Below, piece after piece: positions 5,566-7,909 of a stretch of DNA of 7,909 nt. Source of the DNA: an uncultured beta proteobacterium (GTDB taxonomy: Bacteria; Pseudomonadota; Gammaproteobacteria; Burkholderiales; Burkholderiaceae_C); the NCBI GenBank assembly GCA_903958915.1, contig CAJBVC010000329.1, positions 1 to 7,909 on the forward strand, read 5' to 3'. A model generated the notes under the pieces. That model was not told where the DNA came from and ran no database searches. It saw only the letters and a program-made list of their open reading frames with translations. The position numbers were made by a program, and so were the translations under genes. The stretch's first letter is position 1; each line of letters starts with the position of its first letter.

Positions 5566-6212
5566 CCGAACAAACGATCTACCTTTGCGACGACGACGCA
5601 GGTGTCCGGGGCGCATTGTCATTCCTGCTGAAGCAGCACGGCTTCACGGTGGTCGCGCACGCAAGCGGGCCTGATCTATTGGCCTGCATAGACCACAACC
5701 CCAAGGAGTTGCGCGGTGTTTTCGTATTGGACGTGCGCATGGAACCTATGTCTGGCCCGGTGTTGCACGAACAGTTGCTGCAACGGGGATTGGGAAAGAC
5801 GCACCCGGTGATATTTCTCAGTGGCCATGGCGACATTCCTGTCGCCGTGGCCGCCATGGCCAAGGGTGCACTCAATTTTGTTGAAAAACCGTACACCGAT
5901 GACATGCTGCTGCCCATGCTGCGTGAAGCACTGGTACTGGAAGACCAGTGGCATCGGGCCGCTGTCCGAAGGGATTTTCTGCTATCGATGTGGGAGAGTC
6001 TGGCGCCACAACAACGGCGCATCGCACGCCTCAAGTCGGCAGGCGACCTCAATAAGGTCATCGCAGCACAGATGCATATTGCAGAACGCACCGTTGAGGA
6101 GCATTGGGTCAAGGTGCGCGACAAGCTTGGAGTCGACTCCGCGGCCACATTGGCCACCACCATGGCCGAGATGCGGGCCAGCGGGGTCGATACCTCGGGC
6201 GACACCGAATGA
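5562..6212 (+). CDS. dctR: DctR-like response regulator, FixJ/LuxR-type
   Basis: A 216-aa response regulator, translationally coupled to dctS by an ATGA overlap. The receiver domain (1-about 120) has the acidic pocket DDD (10-12), phosphoacceptor Asp57 in VFVLDVRM, Ser87 in FLSGHGD, and Lys109 in FVEKPY. All are in the expected places, so it should be phosphorylated by the upstream kinase. The C-terminal LuxR-type helix-turn-helix (about 147-205) shows the NKVIA and ERTVEEHWVKVRDKLG helices typical of FixJ/DctR. The segment before it reads LAPQQRRIARL instead of the usual L-T-P-R-E-R-E-V-L, so the well-conserved glutamate is missing. Its likely target is the tandem palindrome upstream of dctP and dctS, making a feedback loop; this is inferred from location. 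Activated by phosphorylation, it probably turns on dctP and perhaps distant permease genes. Confidence 0.9.
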   Translation: MTEQTIYLCDDDAGVRGALSFLLKQHGFTVVAHASGPDLLACIDHNPKELRGVFVLDVRMEPMSGPVLHEQLLQRGLGKTHPVIFLSGHGDIPVAVAAMAKGALNFVEKPYTDDMLLPMLREALVLEDQWHRAAVRRDFLLSMWESLAPQQRRIARLKSAGDLNKVIAAQMHIAERTVEEHWVKVRDKLGVDSAATLATTMAEMRASGVDTSGDTE

Positions 6213-6228
6213 CACGACTCCGCACCTC

Positions 6229-7909
<1,681 letters not shown>

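Overview
The window looks like chromosomal DNA of a beta-proteobacterium, most likely Burkholderiales and possibly Comamonadaceae (Rhodoferax/Polaromonas/Acidovorax-like). This rests on moderately high GC, the protein flavour (a beta-proteobacterial CTP synthase with a short insertion in its synthetase domain) and the abundance of orphan TRAP-type binding proteins. It is an inference from reading the translations; no search was run. No rRNA, tRNA, insertion sequence, CRISPR array or phage gene was seen.

The left part (1-2227, all on the minus strand) reads as one transcription direction: a two-TM/coiled-coil protein of 258 aa, a 54-aa single-TM protein overlapping it by ATGA, a TAXI-type periplasmic binding protein, and then, after a 120-bp gap, the GTG-started N-terminus of an SPFH/prohibitin-like membrane protein that runs off the left edge. 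No TRAP permease gene accompanies them. This cluster is the best candidate for an undescribed system: it could be a membrane-organising or envelope-stress assembly with its own periplasmic ligand sensor.

The centre (2381-6212) is a C4-dicarboxylate-type sensing locus. A DctP-family TRAP solute receptor (minus strand) is divergent from a DctS-like sensor kinase and a DctR-like FixJ/LuxR-type response regulator (plus strand, ATGA overlap). The 137-bp divergent region holds two perfect TGTGG-N4-CCACA palindromes repeated at a 16-bp period. They sit directly upstream of a plausible dctP promoter and about 60 and 76 bp upstream of the predicted dctS start. The dctS -10 element is placed so that transcription would begin at the ATG itself, suggesting a leaderless mRNA. 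No DctQ/DctM membrane subunits lie in the window, so DctP may act as a co-sensor or serve a distant permease.

The right part (6229-7909) has a perfect TATAAT box just after dctR, then pyrG (CTP synthase), nearly complete at the window edge with both synthetase and glutamine amidotransferase catalytic motifs intact. It is a housekeeping gene, and it anchors the accessory sensing locus to a conserved chromosomal site.
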